DNA of 64,000 nt, taken from Delphinus delphis. Its lineage: Eukaryota > Chordata > Mammalia > Artiodactyla > Delphinidae. Position numbers and translations under genes: made by a program. Below the pieces are notes generated by a model. It was not told the origin of the DNA and ran no database searches. It saw only the letters and a list, made by a program, of their open reading frames with translations. The stretch is taken from assembly GCF_949987515.2 (NCBI RefSeq), contig NW_027192658.1, positions 3,286,001 to 3,350,000 on the forward strand, given 5' to 3'. Shown piece after piece: positions 1-12,555 of this stretch (position 1 is the first letter of the stretch; each line of letters opens with the position of its first letter).

Positions 1-1499
1 TGGTGGTTCCTAAATCATCTAAAAAACAGAGCTACAGAGCATAGGACACTTCCAATCATGGGAGTATATCTAGGGAAGTCTAAAAATCAACAAGACACAA
101 GCACACCACAGTTTAGGGCTACTCTGTTTACAAGAACCTCAACTTCAGTACACCTTAAATATCCCAGGAAAGAGAACAATGGATAAAGAAGATGTGGTAC
201 TTATGTACAATGGAATATCTCTTCACCATGAAATCAATGTAATAAGGCTAGTAGAAGGATAAAGAGTGGATTTAGGTCCGATAATACTACTTGAAATAAG
301 TCAAACAGAAAAAGAAACATATCATAAGATATCACTTATAGAGGGAGGGTAAATATGGCTGCACAAGAAATGAATTACAGAACAGAACAGTGTCTCACAT
401 TTAGAAAACACACTTATGTCAGCTTAAGGGGAAAGGAGAGGTGGGGTGATGCATAAAACCAGAGTTTGAAATTAGCACAGATACCGTTCAATAAACCAAA
501 TAGGTATTAGACAAGATCTACACCTTGCTCAATGAACTGGCCTCAACACACCCTATACACCGCAGAGAAATATATCTGAGGAATAAGAATCTTAAAACCC
601 ATGTATTGATATATCTCCATAAGGGAATCAAGTGTGTGCAGAGCGGCACAAACACAGCAGTGAAAAGGAGCTAAACCCCATTATAGAAATAAATTTTAAA
701 AACAAAATGCTGAAACAATGAAAGAGAGAAAAATTCTTACAAAATTCGCTCAGGGGCTGTGATGCAACCTGGATTGACCACATATAAACCCACAGCTGGA
801 TAAGACATAAGGCTGGACACTTGGGGCTGACAGGATTGGTGAGCTTTGGTGAGCAACTGCCGAAAGTTTAATGCAATACTTCATGCTACTCATTCCAAGG
901 GTCCCAACACTCCAGGTTGAAGGGAATCTTCCTACAGCTAAACCATGCTTGGGAAACCCAGCGACTGGTATACCATATGATCGGGAAAGGTTTCTAAAAC
1001 GCACCTCATTTTTCCTCTCCTGGGGCTCCGGATCGACATTCCAGCCGCTTTACTAACAACATCCCCACATGGAGTCAATGCCTTTAAGTTCTGGTATCGC
1101 ACAGTCTGCAGTTAGTGCAGAGGATGAATGGGAATAGGGGGAACCAGTGAGAAACTAGCTGTAGCGGTTTCAATGGGCACATGTCACTCTAATATCACAT
1201 CAGTAAGAAGAATTAACCAAAGGCACAGCAAGGTGCCCCAGAAGAAAAATAGGGCTTCAAGGAATCCTGTGGTTACGGGGCAAGACCACAAAAATAAGAG
1301 CTAAAAAATGGAGCTAAGGGCCACTGCAATTCAAAAACCTGCAGAGTTATAAAGGCCAACTATTTTTAAAAATATATTGACGTAAGGCTATGAAGAGGCA
1401 TTGAAAGAAAGGCAGAACTGCAGGAAACCGATTTCAGGAGGTAGACTGGAATTGCATTGAAAGCATATGAAGAGAGTCAGAAACTCGACAATGATGCAC
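1..1499 (+). repeat. M0: diverged left-edge partial monomer of the long type
   Basis: Position 1 corresponds to position 1750 of the next monomer, a repeat distance of about 1,749 bp instead of 1,580. Point differences and small indels are spread throughout until about 1420, after which it is nearly core-like. L1-derived similarity runs from position 1 to about 707. Diagnostic bases at 461-490 (GAGTTTGAAATTAGCACAG, GATACCGTT) match the right-edge monomer and L1-type sequence rather than the core. Most likely an old monomer left behind when the core was homogenised. Confidence 0.9.
664..831 (+). repeat. ~168-bp segment absent from all core monomers
   Basis: Flanks align to the core on both sides: ACACAGCAGTGA ends at 663 and AGGATTGG starts at 832, while core monomers read GCAGCAGTGATAGGATTGG without a gap. 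Its first ~45 bp, with GAAATAAATTTTAAAAAC at 686-703, look like the A-rich tail of the L1 from which the monomer is partly made. The remaining ~125 bp are unrecognised. The simplest reading is a deletion in the ancestor of the core monomers; an insertion here is less likely because the tail continues the L1 homology. Confidence 0.75.
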
Positions 1500-3079
1500 T
1501 TGGCCAAAAAGGGCGTATGTGTTTTTTCCTGAATATATTCAGGAAAAAACGCATACGCACTTTTTGGCCAACCAAGCAAGCTTGCAAAGGAAATCTGCAC
1601 TACAATGAAGTCTCACTTCCACCCGGTCAAAAGGGCCATCTGAAAAAAGTGTAAAATCCAGAAAGGCACGACAGGCCATGGAGAACTGGGAGCCTTCTTA
1701 TGCTGATGGGCGGGATGTAAATTGCCAACAGCCACTCTGGAGAAGTGTATGGTGTTTCCTGAAACATCTAAAAAACAAAGCAACAGACCCTAGGGCACTT
1801 CCACTTATGGTCCTATAGCTTAGGGAAATTAAAATAAAAAAGACACAGCCACCCCAAAGTTTGGGACGGCTCTGTTTACAAGAACCTCGTTTACGGTACA
1901 AGTTCAATATCGCAGAAAGTGAAAAATGGATAAAGAACCTGTGGTACTTACGTACAATGCAATATCACACAGCAATGAAATCAATGTCATAAGGCCAGTA
2001 GCATCACAATGAGTGGATTCAGGTACGATGATTCTAACTGAAATAAGTCACACAGAAAAAGAAACATCATAAGATATCACTAATACACGGAATGTAAACT
2101 TGGCTACACAGGAACTGCATTCCAAAACAGAACAGGGTCTCAAATTTAGAAAACCAACTTATGCTTGCTTAAGGGGAAAGGTGAGTTGGGGTGCTGCATA
2201 AAACCAGAGATTGAAATGAGCACAGATAAAGTTCCTTAAGCCAAATATGGAATAGACAAGAGCTACTCCTTGCTCAACGAAATGGACTCAAAACCCCATA
2301 TTAAACGTCTAAGAATGTACCTGACTAGTAAGTATCTTAAAACCTATGGATTGCTATGTCTCCAAAAGAGAATCAAGCATGTGTACAGGGGCATAAACGC
2401 AGCAGTGATAGGATTGGAGAGGTTCGGTGAGCAAATGAAGACCCTTTGAAGTCATATTGCATGGTACCCATTACACGGGTCTCAACTCTCCAGGTTTAAG
2501 GTATTCTTCCTTCAGCTAAAACATGCATGTGGAACCCAGAGTATGATCAACCATGTGATCGGGAGACGTGTTCAAATATGTCTCAGTTTTCCTCCCCTGG
2601 TACTCGGGTGCAACATTCCAGACGCTTTACTAACACTCTCCCGACTTGGAGAGTCAGTCCCTTTAACCTCCTGTTTGGCCCAGTTTGCAATTTCTGCGGA
2701 AGGTGAACAGGAATAGCGAGAACCAATGAGAGAATAGCTGGAGGTGTCTGGACGGGCAAATTTAACTCTCATTTCCCACCAGGAAGAGGAATTAACCAAA
2801 GGCTCAGCGTGCCGTGCCGGAACCAGATTAGGGCCTGAAGCCATCCTGCGGTGTTGCGGCCAGCTCACAAGGAAGCGAGTTGAAGAAAGGAGCTCAGGGG
2901 CACTGTAATTCACAAACCTGCAGAGTTATAAATGACAGCTATCGTCCAAAAATAGACTGAAGTAAGGCTGCCAAGAGGACTTGAAAGCGGGGCAGAATTG
3001 CAGGAAACCGATTTCAGGAGGTAGACTGGAATTGCATTGAAAGCATAAGAAAAGAGGCAGAACGTCCACAATGATGCAC
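1500..3079 (+). repeat. Satellite monomer M1 (A-like, mixed)
   Basis: First complete monomer. The first half is A-like (GTACAAGTTCAATATCGCAG, ACTTACGTAC) but carries the B base in CACAATGAG, and the later half has the B marker CATGTGATCGGGAG. Its palindrome has two mismatched pairs. Several private changes (CAACAGCCACTCTGG) show it is close to the array edge. Confidence 0.9.
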
Positions 3080-4659
3080 TTGGCCAAAAAGGGTGTATGC
3101 GTTTTTTCCTGAATATATTCAAGAAAAAACGCATACGCCCTTTTTGGCCAACCAAGCAAGCTTGCAAAGGAAATCTGCACTACAATGAAGTCTCACTTCC
3201 CCCCGGTCAAAAGGGCCATCTGAAAAAAGTGTAAAATCCAGAAAGGCAGGACAGGCCATGGAGAACTGGGAGCCTTGTTATGCTGATGGGCGGGATGTAA
3301 ATTGCCAACAGACACTCGGGAGAAGTGTATGGTATTTCCTGAAACATCTAAAAAACAAAGCAACAGACCCTAGGGCACTGCCACTTATGGTCCTATAGCT
3401 TAGGGAAATTAAAATCAAAAAGACACAGCCACCCCAAAGTTTGGAACGGCTCTGTTTACAAGAACCTCGTTTACAGTACAAGTTCAACATCGCAGAAAGT
3501 GAAAAATGGATAAAGAAGTTGTGGTATTTACTTACAAAGCAATATCACTCAGCAATGAAATCTGTGTCATCAGGCCCTTAGCAGCACAATGAGTGGATTC
3601 AGGTATGATGATTCTAACTGAAATAAGTCACACAGAAAAAGAAACATCATAAGATATCAGTAATACACAGAATGTATACTTGGCTACACAGGAACTGAAT
3701 TACAGAACAGAACAGGGTCTCAAATTTAGAAAAACAACTTATGCTTGCTTAAGGGGAAAGGTGAGTTGGGGTGCTGCATAAAACCAGAGATTGAAATGAG
3801 CACAGATAAAGTTCCTTAAGCCAAATATGGAATAGACAAGAGCTACTCCTTGCTCAACAAAATGGACTCAACACCCCATATTAAACGCCTAAGAATGTAC
3901 CTGACTTGTAAGTATCTTAAAACCTATGGATTGCTATGTCTCCGAAAGAGAATCAAGCATGTGTACAGGGGCATAAACACAGCAGTGATAGGATTGGAGA
4001 GGTTCGGTGAGCAAATGAAGACCCTTTGAAGTCATATTGCATGGTACCCATTCCACGGGTTTCAACTACCCAGGTTTAAGGTATTCTTCCTTCAGCTAAA
4101 ACATGCATGTGGAACCTAGCGTATGATCAACCATGTGATCGGGAGACGTGTTCAAATATGTCTCAGTTTTCGTACCCTCGTACTCTGGTGCAACATTCCA
4201 GACGCTTTACTAACACTCTCCCGACTTGGAGAGTCAGTCCCTTTAACCTCCTGTTTGGCCCAGTTTGCAATTTCTGCGGAAGATGAACAGGAATAGCGAG
4301 AACCAATGAGAGACTAGCTGGAGGTGTCTGGACGGGCAAATTTAACTCTCATTTCCCACCAGGAAGAGGAATTAACCAAAGGCTCAGCGTGCCGTGCCGG
4401 AACCAGATTAGGGCCTGAAGCCATCCTGCGGTGTTGCGGCCAGCTCACAAGAAAGCGAGTTGAAGAAAGGAGCTCAGGGGCACTGTAATTCACAAACCTG
4501 CAGAGTTATAAATGACAGCTATCGTCCAAAAATAGACTGAAGTAAGGCTGCCAAGAGGACTTGAAAGCGGGGCAGAATTGCAGGAAACCGATTTCAGGAG
4601 CTAGACTGGAATTGCATTGAAAGCATAGGAAAAGAGGCAGAACGTCCACAATGATGCAC
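3080..4659 (+). repeat. Satellite monomer M2 (B-form)
   Basis: B markers in both halves. The palindrome has two mismatched pairs: C to T in the left arm (GGGTG) and ATTCAAG in place of ATTCAGG on the right. Confidence 0.9.
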
Positions 4660-6238
4660 TTGGCCAAAAAGTGCGTATGCGTTTTTTCCTGAATATATTC
4701 AGGAAAAAACGCATACGCCCTTTTTGGCCAACCAAGCAAGCTTGCAAAGGAAATCTGCACTACAATGAAGTCTCACTTCCCCCCGGTCAAAAGGTCCATC
4801 TGAAAAAAGTGTAAAATCCAGAAAGGCAGGACAGGCCATGGAGAACTGGGAGCCTTGTTATGCTGATGGGCGGGATGTAAATTGCCAACAGACACTCAGG
4901 AGAAGTGTATGGTGTTTCCTGAAACATCTAAAAACAAAGCAACAGACCCTAGGGCACTTCCACTTATGGTCCTATAGCTTAGGAAAATTAAAATCAAAAA
5001 GACACAGCCACCCCAAAGTTTGGGACGCCTCCGTTTCCAAGAACCTCGTTTACCGTACAAGTTCAATATCACAGAAAGTGAAAAATGGATAAAGAACTTG
5101 TGGTACTTACGTACAACGCAGTATCACTCAGCAATGAAATCTATGTCATCAGGCCCATAGCAGCATAATGAGTGGATTCAGGTACGATGATTCTAACTGA
5201 AATAAGTCACACAGAAAAAGAAACATCATAAGATATCACTAATACACGGAATGTAAACTTGGCTACACAGGAACTGCATTCCAAAACAGAACAGGGTCTC
5301 AAATTTAGAAAACCAACTTATGCTTGGTTAAGGGGAAAGGTGAGTTGGGGTGCTGCATAAAACCAGAGATTGAAATGAGCACAGATAAAGTTCCTTAAGC
5401 CAAATATGGAATAGACAAGAGCTACTCCTTGCTCAACGAAATGGACTCAACACCCCATATTAAACGCCTAAGAATGTACCTGACTAGTAAGTATCTTAAA
5501 ACCTATGGATTGCTATGTCTCCAAAAGAGAATCAAGCGTGTGTACAGGGGCATAAACGCAGCAGTGATAGGATTGGAGAGGTTCGGTGAGCAAATGAAGA
5601 CCCTTTGAAGTCATATTGCATGGTACCCATTCCACGGGTCTCAACTCTCCAGGTTTAAGGTATTCTTCCTTCAGCTAAAACATGCATGTGGAACCCAGAG
5701 TATGATCAACCACGTGAACGGGAGACGTGTTCAAATATGACTCAGTTTTCCTCCCCTGGTACTCGGGTGCAACATTCCAGACGCTTTACTAACACTCTCC
5801 CGTCTTGGAGAGTCAGTTCCTTTAACCTCCTGTTTGGCCCAGTTTGCAATTTCTGCGGAAGATGAACAGGAATAGCGAGAACCAATGAGAGGCTAGCTGG
5901 AGGTGTCTGGACAGGCAAATTTAACTCTCATTTCCCACCAGGAAGAGGAATTAACCAAAGGCTCAGCGTGCCGTGCCGGAACCAGATTAGGGCCTGAAGC
6001 CATCCTGCGGTGTTGCGGCCAGCTCACAAGAAAGCGAGTTGAAGAAAGGAGCTCAGGGGCACTGTAATTCACAAACCTGCAGAGTTATAAATGACAGCTA
6101 TCGTCCAAAAATAGACTGAAGTAAGGCTGCCAAGAGGACTTGAAAGCGGGGCAGAATTGCAGGAAACCGATTTCAGGAGGTAGACTGGAATTGCATTGAA
6201 AGCATAGGAAAAGAGGCAGAACGTCCACAATGATGCAC
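4660..6238 (+). repeat. Satellite monomer M3 (A-form)
   Basis: A markers in both halves, including CACGTGAACGGGAG. An A-run is one base shorter (CTAAAAACAAAG), a deletion shared only with M5 and M9. The palindrome has one mismatched pair (GTGCG in the left arm). Confidence 0.9.
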
Positions 6239-7817
6239 TTGGCCAAAAAGGGCGTATGCGTTTTTTCCTGAATATATTCAGGAAAAAACGCATACGCCCT
6301 TTTTGGCCAACCAAGCAAGCTTGCAAAGGAAATCTGCACTACAATGAAGTCTCACTTCCCCCCGGTCAAAAGGGCCATCTGAAAAAAGTGTAAAATCCAG
6401 AAAGGCAGGACAGGCCATGGAGAACTGGGAGCCTTGTTATGCTGATGGGCGGGATGTAAATTGCCAACAGACACTCCGGAGAAGTGTATGGTGTTTCCTG
6501 AAACATCTAAAAAACAAAGCAACAGAGCCTAGGGCACTGCCACTTATGGTCCTATAGCTTAGGGAAATTAAAATCAAAAAGACTCAGCCACCCCAAAGTT
6601 TGGGACGCCTCTGTTTACAAGAACCTCGTTTACAGTACAAGTTCAACATCGCAGAAAGTGAAAAATGGATAAAGAAGTTGTGGTATTTACTTACAAAGCA
6701 ATATCACTCAGGAATGAAATCTATGTCATCAAGCCCTTAGAAGAACAATGAGAGGATTCAGGTATGATGATTCTAACTGAAATAAGTCACACAGAAAAAG
6801 AAACATCATAAGATATCACTAATACACGGAATGAAAACTTGGCTACACAGGAACTGAATTACAGAACAGAACAGGGTCTCAAATTTAGAAAACCAACTTA
6901 TGCTTGCTTAAGGGTAAAGGTGAGTTGGGGTGCTGCATAAAACCAGAGATTGAAATGAGCACAGATAAAGTTCCTTAAGCCAAATATGGAATAGACAACA
7001 GCTACTCCTTGCTCAACGAAATGGACTCAACACCGCATATTAAACGCCTATGAATGTACCTGACTAGTAAGTATCTTAAAACCTATAGATTGCAATGTCT
7101 CCGAAAGAGAAACAAGCATGTGTACAGGGGCATAAACGCAGCAGTGATAGGATTGGAGAGGTTCGGTGAGCAAATGAAGTCCCTTTGAAGTCATATTGCA
7201 TGGTACCCATTACACGGGTTTCAACTACCCAGGTTTTAGGTATTCTTCCTTCAGCTAAAACATGCATGTGGAACCCAAAGTATGATCAACCATGTGATCG
7301 GGAGACGTGTTCAAATATATCTCAGTTTTCGTACCCTGGTACTCGGGTGCAACATTCCAGACACTTTACTAACACTCTCCCCACTTGGAGAGTCAGTCCC
7401 TTTAACCTCCTGTTTGGCCCAGTTTGCAATTTCTGTGGAAGATGAACAGGAATAGCGAGAACCAATGAGAGACTAGCTGGTGGTGTCTGGATGGGCAAAT
7501 TTAACTCTCATTTCCCACCAGGAAGAGGAATTAACCAAAGGCTCAGCGTGCCGTGCCAGAACCAGATTAGAGCCTGAAGACATCCTGCGGTGTTGCGGCC
7601 AGCTCAAAAGAAAGCGAGTTGAAGAAAGGAGCTCGGGGCACTGTAATTCACAAACCTGCAGAGTTATAAATGACAGCTATCGTCCAAAAATATACTGAAG
7701 TAAGGCTGCCAAGAGGACTTGAAAGCGGGGCAGAATTGCTGGAAACCGATTTCAGGAGGTAGACTGGAATTGCATTGAAAGCATAGGAAAAGAGGCAGAA
7801 CGTCCACAATGATGCAC
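6239..7817 (+). repeat. Satellite monomer M4 (B-form)
   Basis: Perfect palindrome. Close copy of M8, 6,317 bp downstream, with a few differences (CACTCCGGAG here, CACTCGGGAG there). It lies in the first copy of the four-monomer duplication. Confidence 0.9.
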
Positions 7818-9396
7818 TTGGCCAAAAAGGGCGTATGCGTTTTTTCCTGAATATATTCAGGAAAAAACGCATACGCCCTTTTTGGCCAACCAAGCAAGCT
7901 TGCAAAGGAAATCTGCACTACAATGAAGTCTCACTTCCCCCCGGTCAAAAGGTCCATCTGAAAAAAGTGTAAAATCCAGAAAGGCAGGACAGGCCATGGA
8001 GAACTGGGAGCCTTGTTATGCTGATGGGCGGGATGTAAATTGCCAACAGACACTCAGGAGAAGTGTATGGTGTTTCCTGAAACATCTAAAAACAAAGCAA
8101 CAGACCCTAGGGCACTTCCACTTATGGTCCTATAGCTTAGGAAAATTAAAATCAAAAAGACACAGCCACCCCAAAGTTTGGGACGCCTCCGTTTCCAAGA
8201 ACCTCGTTTACCGTACAAGTTCAATATCACAGAAAGTGAAAAATGGATAAAGAACTTGTGGTACTTACGTACAACGCAGTATCACTCAGCAATGAAATCT
8301 AAGTCATCAGGCCCATAGCAGCATAATGAGTGGATTCAGGTACGATGATTCTAACTGAAATAAGTCACACAGAAAAAGAAACATCATAAGATATCACTAA
8401 TACACGGAATGTAAACTTGGCTACACAGGAACTGCATTCCAAAACAGAACAGGGTCTCAAATTTAGAAAACCAACTTATGCTTGGTTAAGGGGAAAGGTG
8501 AGTTGGGGTGCTGCATAAAACCAGAGACTGAAATGAGCACAGATAAAGTTCCTTAAGCCAAATATGGAATAGACAAGAGCTACTCCTTGCTCAACGAAAT
8601 GGACTCAACACCCCATATTAAACGCCTAAGAATGTACCTGACTAGTAAGTATCTTAAAACCTATGGATTGCTATGTCTCCAAAAGAGAATCAAGCGTGTG
8701 TACAGGGGCATAAACGCAGCAGTAATAGGATTGGAGAGGTTCGGTGAGCAAATGAAGACCCTTTGAAGTCATATTGCATGGTACCCATTCCACGGGTCTC
8801 AACTCTCCAGGTTTAAGGTATTCTTCCTTCAGCTAAAACATGCATGTGGAACCCAGAGTATGATCAACCACGTGAACGGGAGACGTGTTCAAATATGACT
8901 CAGTTTCCCTCCCCTGGTACTCGGGTGCAACATTCCAGACGCTTTACTAACACTCTCCCGTCTTGGAGAGTCAGTTCCTTTAACCTCCTGTTTGGCCCAG
9001 TTTGCAATTTCTGCGGAAGATGAACAGGAATAGCGAGAACCAATGAGAGGCTAGCTGGAGGTGTCTGGACAGGCAAATTTAACTCTCATTTCCCACCAGG
9101 AAGAGGAATTAACCAAAGGCTCAGCGTGCCGTGGCGGAAACAGATTAGGGCCTGAAGCCATCCTGCGGTGTTGCGGCCAGCTCACAAGAAAGCGAGTTGA
9201 AGAAAGGAGCTCAGGGGCACTGTAATTCACAAACCTGCAGAGTTATAAATGACAGCTATCGTCCAAAAATAGACTGAAGTAAGGCTGCCAAGAGGACTTG
9301 AAAGCGGGGCAGAATTGCAGGAAACCGATTTCAGGAGGTAGACTGGAATTGCATTGAAAGCATAGGAAAAGAGGCAGAACGTCCACAATGATGCAC
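7818..9396 (+). repeat. Satellite monomer M5 (A-form)
   Basis: Perfect palindrome. Has the one-base-shorter A-run of M3 and M9, and is paired with M9 by the 6,317-bp duplication. Contains CACGTGAACGGGAG. Confidence 0.9.
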
Positions 9397-10975
9397 TTGG
9401 CCAAAAAGGGCGTATGCGTTTTTTCCTGAGTATATTCAGGAAAAAACGCATACGCCCTTTTTGGCCAACCAAGCAAGCTTGCAAAGGAAATCTGCACTAC
9501 AATGAAGTCTCACTTCCCCCCGGTCAAAAGGGCCATCTGAAAAAAGTGTAAAATCCAGAAAGGCAGGACAGGCCATGGAGAACTGGGAGCCTTGTTATGC
9601 TGATGGGCGGGAGGTAAATTGCCAACAGACACTCGGGAGAAGTGTATGGTGTTTCCTGAAACATCTAAAAAACAAAGCAACAGAGCCTAGGGCACTGCCA
9701 CTTATGGTCCTATAGCTTAGGGAAATTAAAATCAAAAAGACACAGCCACCCCAAAGTTTGGGACGCCTCTGTTTACAGGAACCTCGTTTACAGTACAAGT
9801 TCAACATCGCAGAAAGTGAAAAATGGATAAAGAAGTTGTGGTATTTACTTACAAAGCAATATCACTCAGGAATGAAATCTATGTCATCAAGCCCTTAGAA
9901 GAACAATGAGTGGATTCAGGTATGATGATTCTAACTGAAATAAGTCACACAGAAGAAGAAACATCATAAGATATCACTAATACACGGAATGAAAACTTGG
10001 CTACACAGGAACTGAATTACAGAACAGAACAGGGTCTCAAATTTAGAAAACCAACTTATGCTTGCTTAAGGGGAAAGGTGAGTTGGGGTGCTGCATAAAA
10101 CCAGAGATTGAAATGAGCACAGATAAAGTTCCTTAAGCCAAATATGGAATAGACAACAGCTACTCCTTGCTCAACGAAATGGACTCAACACCGCATATTA
10201 AACGCCTATGAATGTACCTGACTAGTAAGTATCTTAAAACCTATAGATTGCAATGTCTCCGAAAGAGAAACAAGCATGTGTACAGGGGCATAAACGCAGC
10301 AGTGATAGGATTGGAGAGGTTCGGTGAGCAAATGAAGTCCCTTTGAAGTCATATTGCATGGTACCCATTACACGGGTTTCAACTACCCAGGTTTTAGGTA
10401 TTCTTCCTTCAGCTAAAACATGCATGTGGAACCCAGAGTATGATCAACCATGTGATCGGGAGACGTGTTCAAATATGTCTCAGTTTGCGTACCCTGGTAC
10501 TCGGGTGCAACATTCCAGACACTTTACTAACACTCTCCCCACTTGGAGAGTCAGTCCCTTTAACCTCCTGTTTGGCCCAGTTTGCAATTTCTGTGGAAGA
10601 TGAACAGGAATAGCGAGAACCAATGAGAGAGTAGCTGGAGGTGTCTGGATGGGCAAATTTAACTCTCATTTCCCACCAGGAAGAGGAATTAACCAAAGGC
10701 TCAGTGTGCCGTGCCAGAACCACATTAGAGCCTGAAGACATCCTGCGGTGTTGCGGCCAGCTCAAAAGAAAGCGAGTTGAAGAAAGGAGCTCGGGGCACT
10801 GTAATTCACAAACCTGCAGAGTTATAAATGACAGCTATCGTCCAAAAATATACTGAAGTAAGGCTGCCAAGAGGACTTGAAAGCGGGGCAGAATTGCAGG
10901 AAACCGATTTCAGGAGGTAGACTGGAATTGCATTGAAAGCATAGGAAAAGAGGCAGAACGTCCACAATGATGCAC
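9397..10975 (+). repeat. Satellite monomer M6 (B-form)
   Basis: The palindrome has a single central mismatch (CTGAGTATATTCAG). The same change occurs in M10, its partner in the four-monomer duplication. Private shared marker GCGGGAGGTAAATTG also recurs in M10 and M13. Confidence 0.9.
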
Positions 10976-12555
10976 TTGGCCAAAAAGGGCGTATGCGTTT
11001 TTTCCTGAATATATTCAGGAAAAAACGCATACGCCCTTTTTGGCCAACCAAGCAAACTTGCAAAGGAAATCTGCACTACAATGAAGTCTCACTTCTCCCC
11101 GGTCAAAAGGTCCATCTGAAAAAAGTGTAAAATCCAGAAAGGCAGGACAGGCCATGGAGAACTGGGAGCCTTGTTATGCTGATGGGCGGGATGTAAATTG
11201 CCAACAGACACTCAGGAGAAGTGTATGGTGTTTCCTGAAACATCTAAAAAACAAAGCAACAGACCCTAGGGCACTTCCACTTATGGTCCTATAGCTTAGG
11301 GAAATTAAAATCAAAAAGACACAGCCACCCCAAAGTTTGGGACGCCTCCGTTTCCAAGAACCTCGTTTACCGTACAAGTTCAATATCACAGAAAGTGAAA
11401 AATGGATAAAGAACTTGTGGTACTTATGTACAATGCAGTATCACTCAGCAATGAAATCTATGTCATCAGGCCCATAGCAGCATAATGAGTGGATTCAGGT
11501 ACGATGATTCTAACTGAAATAAGTCACACAGAAAAAGAAACATCATAAGATATCACTAATACACGGAATGTAAACTTGGCTACACAGGAACTGCATTCCA
11601 AAACAGAACAGGGTCTCAAATTTAGAAAACCAACTTATGCTTGGTTAAGGGGAAAGGTGAGTTGGGGTGCTGCATAAAACCAGAGATTGAAATGAGCACA
11701 GATAAAGTTCCTTAAGCCAAATATGGAATAGACAAGAGCTACTCCTTGCTCAACGAAATGGACTCAACACCCCATATTAAACGCCTAAGAATGTACCTGA
11801 CTAGTAAGTATCTTAAAACCTATGGATTGCTATGTCTCCAAAAGAGAATCAAGCGTGTGTACAGGGGCATACACGCAGCAGTGATAGGATTGGAGAGGTT
11901 CGGTGAGCAAATGAAGACCCTTTGAAGTCATATTGCATGGTACCCATTCCACAGGTCTCAACTCTCCAGGTTTAAGGTATTCTTCCTTCAGCTAAAACAT
12001 GCCTGGGGAACCCAGAGTATGATCAACCACGTGAATGGGAGACGTGTTCAAATATGTCTCAGTTTCCCTCCCCTGGTACTCGGGTGCAACATTCCAGACG
12101 CTTTACTAACACTCTCCCGTCTTGGAGAGTCAGTTCCTTTAACCTCCTGTTTGGCCCAGTTTGCAATTTCTGCGGAAGATGAACAGGAATAGCGAGAACC
12201 AATGAGAGGCTAGCTGGAGGTGTCTGGACAGGCAAATTTAACTCTCATTTCCCACCAGGAAGAGGAATTAACCAAAGGCTCAGCGTGCCGTGCCGGAACC
12301 AGATTAGGGCCTGAAGCCATCCTGCGGTGTTGCGGCCAGCTCACAAGAAAGCGAGTTGAAGAAAGGAGCTCAGGGGCACTGTAATTCACAAACCTGCAGA
12401 GTTATAAATGACAGCTATCGTCCAAAAATAGACTGAAGTAAGGCTGCCAAGAGGACTTGAAAGCGGGGCAGAATTGCAGGAAACCGATTTCAGGAGGTAG
12501 ACTGGAATTGCATTGAAAGCATAGGAAAAGAGGCAGAACGTCCACAATGATGCAC
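10976..12555 (+). repeat. Satellite monomer M7 (A-form)
   Basis: Perfect palindrome followed by AAGCAAACTTG rather than the usual AAGCAAGCTTG. Shares CACTTCTCCCCGG and CATGCCTGGGGAACC with M11, M14 and M20, marking these four as one sub-lineage. Confidence 0.9.
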
